Origin: an uncultured Dyadobacter sp.
GTDB taxonomy: Bacteria > Bacteroidota > Bacteroidia > Cytophagales > Spirosomataceae
Direction of reading: 5' to 3'
DNA length: 35,896 nt
NCBI RefSeq assembly: GCF_946482605.1
Contig: NZ_CAMLSE010000053.1
Coordinates: forward strand, 1 to 35,896
Below the pieces are notes generated by a model, which was given only the letters and a program-made list of their open reading frames with translations, had not been told where the DNA came from and did not search any database. Below are positions 24,774 to 35,102 of the stretch, in pieces; the stretch's first letter is position 1, and each line of letters starts with the position of its first letter. The position numbers were made by a program, and so were the translations under genes.

Positions 24774-26222
24774 TTAGGGCTTGTCCCACCAAACGCGGGT
24801 GTAATGATCGTCTTTACCCTGGCTCTGTAACACGGCTTTGTAATTGGCTTCATTAAGCGTGTTTTCGGTTACAGGGTAAGCAAGTCGCCTTGGGATTTCA
24901 GTGCCGCCGTTGAGGGTAGTTGTAGCGGGTTTTAGAATAGGAAATCCTGTTCTCCGCCATTCCGACCAAGCCTCTGTACCTTGAAGAAAAAGAGCGATCC
25001 ATCGCTGGGTACTGATACGTTCGATTGCTGTGTTAGTTGCATAAGCCACCTCAGGTTCTGCGAGATAGCTTTTTAATGCATTTTCAGAATAGCTGTTGCC
25101 CATCCATTGCTGCAACGACGCCTGAACGGCAGCTTCGTAGAGCGCTTTGGGATCACCGTTCGTCCAGCCTAGGGCGGCTGCCTCCGCTTGCGCGAACAGG
25201 ACTTGTGCATACGTCAGGACGTTTACGGCAGAATTTTGCTGAGAAAGTACAGAACTGATAAGGGAAAGGTCTTGCGCCTTTGCACCGCCAACAGCATACG
25301 GTACGCCTACATATTCACCTGAGATGTTTTTGGCTGCGAGGAAGGGAAGCCGTGGGTCGGACGTTTTCTTTAAATAGTTGACGAATACGTCGCTTAATGC
25401 ATAGTCCTTTCTGTTACTTACTACATAATTGGCGTAAAGCGGATTCTCGTTGTTCGATTCCGAAAGGAACTTATATTGTACATTGTCGGCCGCCGAAATA
25501 ATAACGCCATCGTCTAATGCTGCCTGAAATTCTTTTTTGCCCAAATCAGGTTTGACCTTCGATAATCGCAGTGCCGCAATGAGGCGGAGTGAATTGGCGA
25601 ACTTTTTCCATTTTGCCGTACTGCCGTTCAAAAGTATATCGCCTTGTATAGTCTTGCCCTCATCGAATTGCGCTGCTGCCTCCTTCCATTCCTTAAACAA
25701 ATCAGTATAAACAGTTTCCTGCTTGTCGAAGGCCGGCGTGAAATCACCGTCGCCTTTCAACGATTCGGAGTAGGGAATATCACCCCAGCGGTCGGTGATC
25801 CATTGGAAGAAGTAGGCTTTCAGAATTCTGGCGATAGCGACCTGGTTGGCATTTGAGCCAAATACGGAGGCGCTGATTTTTGTTTTTTCGTCGGTATTTA
25901 GTTCGATAATCCGTTGCAGGTTGATAAGTGGGCCGGCATACCAGACATTGTAGTTGAAATTGACCGTTTTGTATTTCGAATCCTCGATATAAATCACATC
26001 TCCCAATTGTTGGACATACATTGCAGGAACAATATTTGCCCCTCCCGGACCTACCTGCGCGTTAATCGTGCCCACGCTACGCAATGCACCGGTGAGCAGG
26101 CCTGCCGTGCTGGGCGAGGATGGGTTGTTAGGATTAGTATTGATGTCTCCGAAATCGCCGCATCCCGACATAAAAACGTGCAGGGAGAGCGCTATCACTG
26201 ATAATTGCCAGCGTTTCTTCAT
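24774..26222 (-). CDS. SusD/RagB-family nutrient-binding lipoprotein (SusD-like_2 type)
   Basis: This 482-residue outer-surface lipoprotein has the signal FMSGC (Cys21) followed by DFGDINTNPNNPS, the hallmark opening of the SusD-like_2 group. Helical TPR-like segments and a C-terminal region with ISTQRWIALFLQGTEAWSEW are typical. SusD proteins sit as a lid on the SusC channel and hold the incoming ligand. The gene starts 30 bp after the SusC-like gene stop and pairs with it. The ligand cannot be read from sequence: no glycoside hydrolase or peptidase lies nearby, so this is not a classic polysaccharide-utilisation locus within the window. Confidence 0.93.
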   Translation of the reverse strand: MKKRWQLSVIALSLHVFMSGCGDFGDINTNPNNPSSPSTAGLLTGALRSVGTINAQVGPGGANIVPAMYVQQLGDVIYIEDSKYKTVNFNYNVWYAGPLINLQRIIELNTDEKTKISASVFGSNANQVAIARILKAYFFQWITDRWGDIPYSESLKGDGDFTPAFDKQETVYTDLFKEWKEAAAQFDEGKTIQGDILLNGSTAKWKKFANSLRLIAALRLSKVKPDLGKKEFQAALDDGVIISAADNVQYKFLSESNNENPLYANYVVSNRKDYALSDVFVNYLKKTSDPRLPFLAAKNISGEYVGVPYAVGGAKAQDLSLISSVLSQQNSAVNVLTYAQVLFAQAEAAALGWTNGDPKALYEAAVQASLQQWMGNSYSENALKSYLAEPEVAYATNTAIERISTQRWIALFLQGTEAWSEWRRTGFPILKPATTTLNGGTEIPRRLAYPVTENTLNEANYKAVLQSQGKDDHYTRVWWDKP

Positions 26223-26252
26223 GATTGAACCGGATTTGAGGTGGATGTATGT

Positions 26253-29200
26253 TTAAAAACCTACTCTAAGCGTGGCACCGATCGATCGGACTGGCGGTAG
26301 CTGACCACCTTCGTACCAGAGTGTTTCTGTCTCCGAAATGTCGATCCCTCCGCCAATGGCGCTATAAATCAAAAGAAGATTCCGTCCGATCAGTGAGACG
26401 CTCGCCGATTTCAGGTGTTTGCCTAAAAACTTTTTAGGAATTTTGTAGCCCAGCGAGACTTCGCGAAGCTTTACATAGGTCTTATCATAAATCCAGTACT
26501 CATTGAGCGCAAACAACCAGTTTTCATAAAGATTTTGGACGTCTACCCGGTGCGTATTGGTTTGGCCGTCTTCTGTTACGGCGTCCAGCAGAACTCCGCC
26601 GCCTTTGTCGGGATCATCGCGCTTAGGATTGCCGAGTTCGTTGTTGCCCGCCGTTTCCGCTGATAGTCCCGATCCGGCGTTGAACATCCGGCTAACTGAA
26701 AAGAATTTTCCTCCAACGACAAAATCAGTGCTCGCTTGCAAAACCACGCCTTTATACTCGAATGCATTGATAATACCGCCTTTGAATTTGGGCAAGACAT
26801 TGCCGAGATTGACATTGTTTTCTTTTACATACAAGCCTGCCTTTCCTGCTTTGATGTTTTCAGGAGTGGGGGCGTAGACTACCTTCCTGCCATTCGCGTC
26901 CTTTTTAATACCAACTCCTTCGAGCATTCCCCAGTCTTCGCCAACACGTGCATTGAGCGTGAGCGCACGCCATTGCGGGCCGTCGAGCCGGTAGTTATTG
27001 CTCTGTTCGGTCAGTTCGACTACCTTGGAACGATTCCGGTCGGCGTTGATGTCCAATTCCCAGGAGAATGCGTCTGTTTTAACTGGTTGTGCGGAAATAT
27101 GGAGCTCCATTCCGGTGGTAGTAATCAATCCGGCATTTACAACTGCATTATTGTAGCCACTTGTGGAGGCGACGGCTAGCGGTATGATCTGATTGCTGTT
27201 TTCATTTTTGTAGGCAGTGAATTCCAAACCAATGCGATTGCGGAAAAATTGAAGGTCGATTCCTCCCTCATAGGATGACGACATTCCGGGGTGCAGCGCA
27301 GAATTAGGCAGTACTAAGGGCAGGGACATCGAAGGGTTTGTGCCGTATACCGCACCTACCGAATATGACATTGCGGTCTGGTATGAGGTAAGGTCAGTCC
27401 CGACTTGCGCATAACCGGCCCGTAGTTTTCCAAAAGATAGAATTTGATTGGCGGATAGCAGCTCGGAAAACACGATACTTGTCGAAACGGAAGGATACAG
27501 GTAGGAGTTATCCGATTCGGGTAGGGCCGAAGACCAATCATTTCGTATGGAACCTTCGACGAACAGAATGTTGGCAAAACCTACGCTGACATTGCCGAAC
27601 AGGCTGTTTACTTTCTTTTCAAAGAGATAGTTCGCCGCTAACGGGCGGTCTTTCGAAGCGGCGATGTTGTAGTACCCCGGGGTAGTGAGCCCTCCGACCG
27701 TGCCTTGCAATGTACCTTCGGTACGGTTATAGCGCATGTTTCCCCCGAGATTGGCAAGTATTGAAATCTTCTTGAATGTCTTGTCGAAGCTTATCAGACT
27801 CTCGTAGTTATTTTCCAAAGTCGCACCCGTAAGAAAGGCGAAAGCGCCAAGTCCACCGGCATTGAGAGTCCCGGAGGCAATGCGGCCACTCTGGAAGTAA
27901 CTCCCATAATCTCGACGGAATTTGCCGGTGAATTTCAGGAAGTCCGTAATCCGGTAAGTCAGTCCTGCGTCGCCGAAAATCCTTTGTAGCCGACTGATGT
28001 TGGTGTTTTCATATACTTGGGTGTAAGGACTATCCCAATATTTTGGCCTTGGATCCATTGGGCCGCCGATATTCCAGCTACGGAAGGTGCCGTCGACATT
28101 TTTGTAGCTCTTCAGATCGTCTATACTCAACTGGCGCTGAAACCATTGGTTGAATGAGCCGGTCGTTTGGTTGTTTCCATTTAGGGTTGTGTTATTAGTA
28201 TTGAAAAGGGACGTTCCGGGGCCTGTACCGCCGCTACTGCCATATCGGTCGGCTGGTGTATTATCAGTTTTTGTCCCTGTATAGCTTACATTCAATTCAG
28301 CGGTGAGGTGCTTGGCGAAAGTAATAGCTGTTTTCGCACTGATGTAATCGCGCAGCTGCTTGCTGTTCGGTATGATGCCGTTGTTTACGATATGTGTGTA
28401 AGAAATGCGTGACGAATAACTATCACCTGCTTTTGAGAATGCAATGTTGGAATTGTAACTCACCGGTTTTTCAAAGAAATCGCGCACATTGTCAGGGTGT
28501 GCGACGTAAGGCGTTTCCCTGCCAAAACCTTCTCCCGGCTGCCACGAGAATGCCGACCTATGCATTGAACCGTCTATTTTTGGCCCCCAACTCTCGTCTG
28601 CCGAGTAATCCAGAATGCGTTGCCCATCGAACGACGCCCAGTTGGCGGGATGAACTTGAGGCTTGAATTTGAAAGTTTCCCATTCCTGCGAGTAGCCGCC
28701 ACCATATTCGTTTTGGTATTTGGGCAGCAGTGACACCCGATCGATGGTCATACTGTGGTTAAGGGTTAAAGATGTTTCGCCGGATTTTCCTCTTTTGGTC
28801 GTTACCACTACCACCCCAGCCGAAGCACGATTGCCGTATAATGCGGTTGCGGAAGGGCCTTTAAGGACTGTAAGAGACTCAACATCATCCATATTGACCA
28901 TACTGATGTCGGTCGGAGTGCCATCTACTACATACAGTGGATCACCACCTGCCAGTGAGTTGATCCCCCTTATACGGATGCTCGGAGTTCCGAACTTCGC
29001 GGCCGATTGACCCAGTACCTGTACGCCGGCAATTTTACCGGCGAGTGCATTGCCAATGTTCGGGTCTCGGGCAAGCGTCAGTTTTTCTGCTTTGATTTCC
29101 TGAACAGCATAACCAAGCGCTTTTTTCTCACGGGCAATTCCAAGCGATGTGATCACAATTTCCTGAAGGTGCGTTTCGTCGCTGATCAGGGTAATGTCAA

Positions 29201-29471
29201 GCCGGTTCTGGTTTCCGACCAGTGCTTCCTTACTTTTAAAGCCGATAAAACTGAAAACAAGTGTTGAACCGGGTTCTACGGCCACTGTGTATCGGCCCAT
29301 GTCGTCGGTGGTGGTACCCTTGGTCGTGTTCCTTAGCGAAATGTTGACGCCGGGTAGTGTCGATCCGTCCTCGGCCGTGACCTGGCCGCTTATTTCGCGC
29401 ATTTGCGCATAGGTTGGTACAAAGAAGAGCACGAGAATGCCGGCTCCGATTGTAAGCAGAAGTGATTTCAT
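26253..29471 (-). CDS. SusC/RagA-family TonB-dependent outer membrane protein (unit 2)
   Basis: This 1072-residue transporter has a signal peptide (to about TYAQ, residue 23). A carboxypeptidase-regulatory-like domain follows (ISGQVTAEDGSTLPGVNISL), then a TonB-box-like QEIVITSLG, and the plug with SIRIRGINSLAGGDPLYVVDG and SVLKG-type VLKGPSATALYG. A 22-strand barrel is expected, ending in GATLRVGF. It uses proton-motive force through TonB to import the ligand captured by the SusD partner downstream. ATG 29471 is preferred to the TTG one codon earlier. The 200-bp upstream gap contains the terminator of the preceding SusCD unit, so this is probably a separate transcription unit, though I found no clear promoter. 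Confidence 0.95.
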   Translation of the reverse strand: MKSLLLTIGAGILVLFFVPTYAQMREISGQVTAEDGSTLPGVNISLRNTTKGTTTDDMGRYTVAVEPGSTLVFSFIGFKSKEALVGNQNRLDITLISDETHLQEIVITSLGIAREKKALGYAVQEIKAEKLTLARDPNIGNALAGKIAGVQVLGQSAAKFGTPSIRIRGINSLAGGDPLYVVDGTPTDISMVNMDDVESLTVLKGPSATALYGNRASAGVVVVTTKRGKSGETSLTLNHSMTIDRVSLLPKYQNEYGGGYSQEWETFKFKPQVHPANWASFDGQRILDYSADESWGPKIDGSMHRSAFSWQPGEGFGRETPYVAHPDNVRDFFEKPVSYNSNIAFSKAGDSYSSRISYTHIVNNGIIPNSKQLRDYISAKTAITFAKHLTAELNVSYTGTKTDNTPADRYGSSGGTGPGTSLFNTNNTTLNGNNQTTGSFNQWFQRQLSIDDLKSYKNVDGTFRSWNIGGPMDPRPKYWDSPYTQVYENTNISRLQRIFGDAGLTYRITDFLKFTGKFRRDYGSYFQSGRIASGTLNAGGLGAFAFLTGATLENNYESLISFDKTFKKISILANLGGNMRYNRTEGTLQGTVGGLTTPGYYNIAASKDRPLAANYLFEKKVNSLFGNVSVGFANILFVEGSIRNDWSSALPESDNSYLYPSVSTSIVFSELLSANQILSFGKLRAGYAQVGTDLTSYQTAMSYSVGAVYGTNPSMSLPLVLPNSALHPGMSSSYEGGIDLQFFRNRIGLEFTAYKNENSNQIIPLAVASTSGYNNAVVNAGLITTTGMELHISAQPVKTDAFSWELDINADRNRSKVVELTEQSNNYRLDGPQWRALTLNARVGEDWGMLEGVGIKKDANGRKVVYAPTPENIKAGKAGLYVKENNVNLGNVLPKFKGGIINAFEYKGVVLQASTDFVVGGKFFSVSRMFNAGSGLSAETAGNNELGNPKRDDPDKGGGVLLDAVTEDGQTNTHRVDVQNLYENWLFALNEYWIYDKTYVKLREVSLGYKIPKKFLGKHLKSASVSLIGRNLLLIYSAIGGGIDISETETLWYEGGQLPPVRSIGATLRVGF

Positions 29472-29621
29472 CAAAGTCAGGTTTGAAGGTGGAAGGGCTT
29501 TCGAAAAACCTTATGACTCTGAATTTACAATCGTTGAAACCGCATATCAGGAATGTATCCAGCGTCCGGCAGGGCTGGACTTTCAATCGGTATACTAGCT
29601 CAAAGGGAATTGGAATTGTTA

Positions 29622-29656
29622 CAAAAAAGGAAAGGCGAACCGAAGCCCGCCTTTCC
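29622..29656 (-). terminator. Intrinsic terminator of the upstream SusCD unit
   Basis: On the minus strand GGAAAGGCG (29648-29656) pairs perfectly with CGCCTTTCC (29629-29637) around a 10-nt loop containing TTCG. It is followed by TTTTTTGT. It lies about 20 bp after the SusD stop codon, a textbook rho-independent terminator. Confidence 0.93.
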
Positions 29657-29676
29657 CAATATTCAAAAAATTACTG

Positions 29677-31113
29677 TCAGAATTTATCCCACCACAATTT
29701 GGTCGTAGCAAGGTCGCCGCCGATGGCATTTGCCGCAGCTTCGCGGTTGGCACCATTGAGGGTCTGTTCGATGATCGGGTAGATCATCCGTACCGGGATC
29801 GCCAGACCGGCAGGAACGTTTCCGCCAGATGGAGGAGATAGTTTCGGGGCGTCGAGCCTTCTCCACTCAACCCATGATTCCCAGCCTCTGTTGAAGAGAG
29901 CAAACCATTTCTGGTAGCCGATCTTCTGTTTCCAGGTACCCTCTGCTGTGGCATAGGCAACTTTTGGTTGTGCAAGATAAGCAGCAGCTTCGGCCGCTGT
30001 TCCACCCCAGTAAGTGATGGATGCCGTTACCGCCTTGTTATAATGCTCAGCAGCGGAACCGGTGATGAACCCTCTTTCCACAGCTTCTGCAAGCAGAAAC
30101 TCAACTTCCGAGTAATCAAGCAGCAAACCTTCGAAAGCCGGATCGATGATCTTGTCACTGATGTGTGAAAAGCTGGAATAAGTGTTCAGGAAGCCATATT
30201 GGCCACCGACGTACTTACCGCCAATGGTTGTGAAAAGGAAAGGCCTTCTTGGGTCGTTCAGCTCGTTCATCGGGTTAACCACTGTTTCCGAGGGGATGAA
30301 GTCCTGCCGGCTGGTGTAAAGCGCGTTCAGGTTCTGTGCGATCGGATTATAGTTTGGTGGCGTCGAAATGTATGGGAAAGCCGCTTTGTCCGCATTGCTG
30401 GTGAAAACTTTCGGAGCCGCTTCCGCCACCATTTTTTTCGCTTTGTCGGGGTCGCTGTCGGCAATGATCATCGCCAGTTTGAGTTTGAGCGAGTTACCGA
30501 ATTTCACCCATTGTGCGATATTGCCTTTGTAAAGCAGGTCGCCGCCGCCAAATGGCGTTCCTTTCGATTCAAGCTTAGGAAGCGCCGCGTCCAGACGGGC
30601 CAGAATCGCGTCGTACACAGTTTTGGCGTCGTCGTATTTAGGAAGCGGGTTTTCCGGGTTCATTGATTCGGAATACGGAATGTTGCCGAATGTATTCACC
30701 AATGCAGCCCAGGTCATCACTTCCACCACTTCGATCTGTGCAAGCTGCACATCTTTGGTCGCCTGCCCTAAAAGCCCATCCGCATTAATAAGTCTTCTCG
30801 ATTCGTTCAAATCGGAGATAACGCCTTTGTAAAGTCCCCGCCAGAATGACTCAGGAACGATACGCGCTGTCACGTTGTAACGGGGTTCGTCCAGATAGGT
30901 GGTCGTCGTCCATTGCTGCGTATACAAACGATAGTTGTTTACATTGACGTTCGGGCTGGTCAGTGTATCGGCCAGGCCTTTCAATGCATTGGAGAACAGG
31001 GTAACAGGCGGTGCCGTCGACGGGCGCTTGGTATCCACATTGTAGTCTTCCAGGCTGTCGACGCAGGCCGTCAGCAACAGGAAAGGAAGGAAAAGAATGA
31101 TTAATTTTTTCAT
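29677..31113 (-). CDS. SusD/RagB-family nutrient-binding lipoprotein (SusD-like_2 type)
   Basis: The product has 478 residues with the lipoprotein signal MKKLIILFLPFLLLTAC (Cys17). The mature start SLEDYNVDTKRPSTAPP corresponds to the NxNPNxP-type opening of SusD-like_2 proteins. The C-terminal part has FLLAEAVERGF, WKQKIGYQKWFALFNRGWESWVEW and the closing LWWDKF, which is shared almost exactly with the end of the other SusD in the window (VWWDKP). The two are paralogues with clearly different bodies. It begins 5 bp after the SusC stop, so it is translationally close-coupled, and it ends at a strong terminator. The ligand is unknown. Confidence 0.94.
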   Translation of the reverse strand: MKKLIILFLPFLLLTACVDSLEDYNVDTKRPSTAPPVTLFSNALKGLADTLTSPNVNVNNYRLYTQQWTTTTYLDEPRYNVTARIVPESFWRGLYKGVISDLNESRRLINADGLLGQATKDVQLAQIEVVEVMTWAALVNTFGNIPYSESMNPENPLPKYDDAKTVYDAILARLDAALPKLESKGTPFGGGDLLYKGNIAQWVKFGNSLKLKLAMIIADSDPDKAKKMVAEAAPKVFTSNADKAAFPYISTPPNYNPIAQNLNALYTSRQDFIPSETVVNPMNELNDPRRPFLFTTIGGKYVGGQYGFLNTYSSFSHISDKIIDPAFEGLLLDYSEVEFLLAEAVERGFITGSAAEHYNKAVTASITYWGGTAAEAAAYLAQPKVAYATAEGTWKQKIGYQKWFALFNRGWESWVEWRRLDAPKLSPPSGGNVPAGLAIPVRMIYPIIEQTLNGANREAAANAIGGDLATTKLWWDKF

Positions 31114-31118
31114 ATCGC

Positions 31119-34100
31119 TTAGAAACGGAATTTAACATTGAAACCATAGTTCCTTACAGCCGGATAAGCACCGCTTTGATAACCGCCCGCGCCATTCAGC
31201 AAACCTGAGCCCAGACCTTCTTCCGGATCCTGGAATTCCATGTTTTTGTGAATGATCCAAAGGTTACGCCCGATTAAAGAAACGTCGATCGATTTGAAGG
31301 CGCGGAGCTTGCTGACGATCGCCTGAGGTAGTGCGTAGGTAAGGGCTACTTCTCTCAGCTTGATGTAGCTCGCGTCGTAGATGTACATCGCTCTTGGAGG
31401 ATTGCCAGGGTAGCCGTATGCCGTAGCACCGTTCCCGTCTACGTTCGCAGCACGTATAGTGTTCGGAGTTCCGTCGGCCTGTACGCCCGGGAATAACACG
31501 CCACCGCCTTGTGCAACAGGGGATCTTTTAGGATTGCCAAGCTCATTCAGGCCTGCCGTGATCGGGTAAAGACCGGTTCCTTCACCATACCATTGGTCCA
31601 GTGACCATATGTCGCCGCCGTGGCGGATGTCGAGCAGGAAGCTGAGTGACAATGTTTTGTATTTCAATGTATTGCTCACACCTGCGATCCAATCCGGGTT
31701 AGGGTTACCGATGATTTTGTCGGAAGCGGAAGTAGCCGCGTAGATACCGTTGGATTTAACGATCTTCTGACCGCTTTCTTTATGATAATCGAAATCAGTT
31801 CCGCGGATGATACCGAATGGCTGTCCTTCTGCTGCATTGATCGAAACACCACCTTGCAAGCTGGCGATCGTTACGTTGGTTACACGGGTATCTCCTTCAC
31901 CATACAAGCTGATCACCTTGTTACGGTTTCTTGAAAAGTTCACGTTCAAAGTCCAGGAGAAATCCTGCACTTTGATTGGCGTTACATAAGCAGAGACCTC
32001 GATACCTTTGTTCTGTACTTCACCCGAGTTGACATAGCGGAATGCATATCCGGTGGCAGCGGTGATAGATACAGGAAGGATCTGATCGAGCGTCGTCGAA
32101 CGATAGTAAGTCAGGTTTAAACCAACGCGGTCGTTCAGGAATGCACTTTCAAGACCGAATTCGTAGTTTTTGGTCCTTTCCGGTTTCAGGTCCCGGTTGT
32201 TTTTTGTGTTTCTAAGCGTGAAATAAGGGATACTGCCTAGTCCGGTTGGTTTGTCATACACGTCGATGGTACTTCCCCATGGTGCGTCGTTACCTACTTC
32301 TGCGTAGTTGGCGCTCAGTTTCGCCATGGTCAGCCAGCTAAGTCTTTTCAAGCCTTCGAGGTTGGAGATGTTGAAGTTGGCACCAATGGCAGGGTAGAAG
32401 TATGTATTTTCCCCTTTGACCAACGTCGTCGATTTGTCTTGTCTTGCGGTAAGGTCAAGATTTACAAGGTCTTTGTAGCCAAATGACGCCTGTGCATAAA
32501 GGCCATCCACTCCGATTCTTCTGTAAGTTTCAATCGGCGCTTCGATCGGGTTAATCGAGTTCGAAAGCGAGAACAGGCCTGGAACCACCATACCGCCGTT
32601 GGTTTGTGCACGGATCGCACTTTCAGTCGAGCGGCGCATGCTTCCACCCGCCAAACCGGAGAAGTTGATATCCTTCGTGATGGCTTTGCGGAAGTTGAAG
32701 ATCACGTCGAGGTTAGTCTCGTTGAAGCTTCTGTTATAGCGTTTGTATTGAGCAGGGTCTGAGCTTCCGAATGCAATGCGCTCTTCCTGCATATCCTGTG
32801 TGCCGTTGTAAGCAAAACGGGTAGTAAGGTCAATCCAGGGAGCAATTTTGTAAACCGCTGCGGCGTAACCGAAGATATTGTCACGCGAGTCGTTCGAGAA
32901 GTTCTCGTAACGGGAGAAATAGGGGTTTTCCGAATAAATCGGACCGTTCTGGTCGAATGGCTTGGTAGGGCTGCCCCAGTTCCAGGTCACATCCTGTCTG
33001 TTTCTGAAATAGGCGGCTTTCTGGTCGAGCAGGTCCACGTTGGTTTGGAACCACTGTCTGAACTGCTGGTTAGGGTTTTTGCCGTCATAACCAGTTCCGT
33101 AGCGTCCTATACCTTTTACCTGCGAGTAGTTCGCATTGGCAGAGATCGTCAGTTTCTTGGTCAGATCAAAAGAAGCGGAGAAATTGAAGAGGTTTTTACC
33201 CAGTTTACTATTTGGGAGAACCCCTTTTTCGTCGCTGCGGGTGTAACCTACTTTAAATGTGGTGTTTTCACCGCCGCCGAGGATGCTAATGCTTTGGTTG
33301 GACGTTACAGCCGTTTCGAAGAACGCAGCCGGGCCGTTTTTAGCAGCAACCCAAGGAGTCATTTTACCGAAAGTCGGGGAAGACGGGTCGAATGCATCCC
33401 ATTGATATACCATTCTGTTCGGATCGAATTTCGCACCGAAAGACGCATCTGCATCAAATACAGCGATATCGCCTTCGCCTGAGCCCAGGTTACCACGGTA
33501 GAACTGATTTTTCGAACCGTCGCCGCCATATCCCGCACCGTATTCGTTCTGGTATTTCACATAAGTGCTCTTGTCGATCTTGCCCCAGGTGACACCGCTG
33601 TTCACCGTTACGTCGAAGCTGTTTTTACGGCCTTGTTTGGTGGTTACCAAAATCACACCATTCGAAGCACGCGAGCCGTACAGAGCGGTCGCCGCGGCAC
33701 CTTTCAGGACGTTGATGGACGCAATGTTGTCCGGATTGATATCGGAAGCAGCATTACCATAGTCGGTTCCGGCGCGACCTGTTTGCTGGTCCGATGAGTT
33801 GGTATTCGCATTGGATACAGGTACACCGTCGATTACCCACAATGCCTGGTTGTTGCCCGTAATGGACTTGTAACCACGGATGATCGCGCTGGTTGAACCA
33901 CCCATGTTGTTGTTCGTTTTGATGTCGAGACCGGCGATTTTACCTGCCAGCGAGTTCATCACGTTCGGGTTACGTGCCTGTACGATCTGTTCGTTATTGA
34001 TCTGCTGGGCTGCATAGACGAGCTCATTTCTTTTTCTTTCCTGTCCAAGAGCCGTTACCACGACTTCCTGAAGCTGGCTGACATCGTTTTTTAGCGAAAT

Positions 34101-34373
34101 GTTGATGACTGATTGGCTTCCCACCACAATTTCCTGTGTTTGGAAACCGATAAAACTAAATACCAGTGTAGAACCCGTAGATGTGGTGATAGTATACTGG
34201 CCCTGGCTGTCTGTGGTGGTACCCCGAGTAGTACCTTTCAAAGAAATGTTAACGCCCGGAAGTATCGAGCCGTCATCGGCCGTGACCTTACCGGTCACCG
34301 CGAGATCCTGGGCATGCAGCTGCGTGATTAATAGCAGTAAACACCCCATGAAGGAGAATAGAGTCTTCCTCAT
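31119..34373 (-). CDS. SusC/RagA-family TonB-dependent outer membrane protein (unit 1)
   Basis: The 1084-residue transporter has a signal peptide to about LHAQ (residue 22). A regulatory-like domain (VTGKVTADDGSILPGVNISL), TonB-box-like EVVVTALGQERKRNE, and the plug (IIRGYKSITGNNQALWVIDG; INVLKGAAATALYGSRASNG) follow, then a large barrel ending NYGFNVKFRF. It differs from unit 2 mainly in the barrel, where the ligand path lies, so the two probably handle different cargo. It is the first gene of its operon and is followed 5 bp later by its SusD. A candidate promoter lies at 34417-34447. No anti-sigma or ECF sigma factor gene is adjacent. Confidence 0.95.
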   Translation of the reverse strand: MRKTLFSFMGCLLLLITQLHAQDLAVTGKVTADDGSILPGVNISLKGTTRGTTTDSQGQYTITTSTGSTLVFSFIGFQTQEIVVGSQSVINISLKNDVSQLQEVVVTALGQERKRNELVYAAQQINNEQIVQARNPNVMNSLAGKIAGLDIKTNNNMGGSTSAIIRGYKSITGNNQALWVIDGVPVSNANTNSSDQQTGRAGTDYGNAASDINPDNIASINVLKGAAATALYGSRASNGVILVTTKQGRKNSFDVTVNSGVTWGKIDKSTYVKYQNEYGAGYGGDGSKNQFYRGNLGSGEGDIAVFDADASFGAKFDPNRMVYQWDAFDPSSPTFGKMTPWVAAKNGPAAFFETAVTSNQSISILGGGENTTFKVGYTRSDEKGVLPNSKLGKNLFNFSASFDLTKKLTISANANYSQVKGIGRYGTGYDGKNPNQQFRQWFQTNVDLLDQKAAYFRNRQDVTWNWGSPTKPFDQNGPIYSENPYFSRYENFSNDSRDNIFGYAAAVYKIAPWIDLTTRFAYNGTQDMQEERIAFGSSDPAQYKRYNRSFNETNLDVIFNFRKAITKDINFSGLAGGSMRRSTESAIRAQTNGGMVVPGLFSLSNSINPIEAPIETYRRIGVDGLYAQASFGYKDLVNLDLTARQDKSTTLVKGENTYFYPAIGANFNISNLEGLKRLSWLTMAKLSANYAEVGNDAPWGSTIDVYDKPTGLGSIPYFTLRNTKNNRDLKPERTKNYEFGLESAFLNDRVGLNLTYYRSTTLDQILPVSITAATGYAFRYVNSGEVQNKGIEVSAYVTPIKVQDFSWTLNVNFSRNRNKVISLYGEGDTRVTNVTIASLQGGVSINAAEGQPFGIIRGTDFDYHKESGQKIVKSNGIYAATSASDKIIGNPNPDWIAGVSNTLKYKTLSLSFLLDIRHGGDIWSLDQWYGEGTGLYPITAGLNELGNPKRSPVAQGGGVLFPGVQADGTPNTIRAANVDGNGATAYGYPGNPPRAMYIYDASYIKLREVALTYALPQAIVSKLRAFKSIDVSLIGRNLWIIHKNMEFQDPEEGLGSGLLNGAGGYQSGAYPAVRNYGFNVKFRF

Positions 34374-34416
34374 AAATTAATTATAAAGTTAGGTTTGTTA
34401 TGTAAACATAATGTTG

Positions 34417-34447
34417 CAAAAATAACTATTAGTTTAACCATTACAAC
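34417..34447 (-). promoter_or_regulatory. Candidate promoter of SusCD unit 1
   Basis: The minus strand has TATTTTTG (34417-34424), an exact TAnnTTTG -7 element. It is preceded after 19 nt by GTTG (34444-34447), a near match to the TTTG -33 box. The expected start is near 34410, giving a leader of about 37 nt that contains the 14-bp palindrome at 34398-34411. Confidence 0.5.
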
Positions 34448-34716
34448 CCCGGCATTGCGAAACTTCAAAATTTACTTTGGTATCATGGCCTGGATTGGAG
34501 AATTATATATGCAAAATGGACAGTTTTTTGCAATTTTTTCAAATACGTCAAATTTCCAAAATGGGGGTGCATATTGTGCAAATGTTAATGATGGGAACAT
34601 TTTATTGAGGTTTTTGCAGCAGATTGGCAAAAACATGCTGTATCTGATCAAAACACAGAGGCGTGTAACGGTATTGATATACGCTGTGTTTGTCGAGAAT
34701 GAATCTAAATAGATGT

Positions 34717-34765
34717 GGGCTAGGTTAAGCCCCGGTCTTACTGCACTACCGCGAGGCCGATTTTT
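34717..34765 (+). other. GC-rich hairpin pair followed by a T run
   Basis: GGGCT (34717-34721) pairs with AGCCC (34728-34732). Overlapping it, CGGTC (34733-34737) can pair with GGCCG (34755-34759) with one G-T, followed by ATTTTTAATAA. It stands out in an AT-rich spacer and could end a plus-strand transcript, but the second stem is weak and its loop long. Confidence 0.35.
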
Positions 34766-35070
34766 AATAAATAGTTGGATTATTTCAATATTGTATGTAT
34801 ATTAAAATAAATTTTCAGGCTTGAAAAAGACCTGTTCCGAGGCATAAAAAAGTGAGTTTTTCGTGTAGGCGTATTTGTAGTAATTGTTTGAATTGGTTGA
34901 AAAATATTTAAGGAACGCTTCGTGCTGTTGCAAATTTGATCACGAATAGGGCAAAATGCCGAGACTTATAACAAATACGTTTATGGGGGTGATTTTGATG
35001 TTATGGCTAACAAAATGACAATGAAAATCATTTTGTGCCAAATTATATTCTGGACATTGATTTGCAGGCC

Positions 35071-35102
35071 ATTGTAATTGTTTGAAACAACATTTAGTTT
35101 TG
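35071..35102 (+). promoter_or_regulatory. Candidate promoter of the third susC gene
   Basis: TAGTTTTG (35095-35102) is an exact TAnnTTTG -7 element. ATTG (35071-35074), 20 nt upstream, is a near match to the -33 box. Transcription would start near 35109, about 42 nt before the ATG. Confidence 0.5.

Noticed and set aside
34395..34712. Open frame of 105 codons on the plus strand in the susC spacer
   Set aside because: It starts with TTG, is AT-rich with many Asn and Ile codons, shows no signal or motif, and overlaps the candidate promoter region of the divergent gene.
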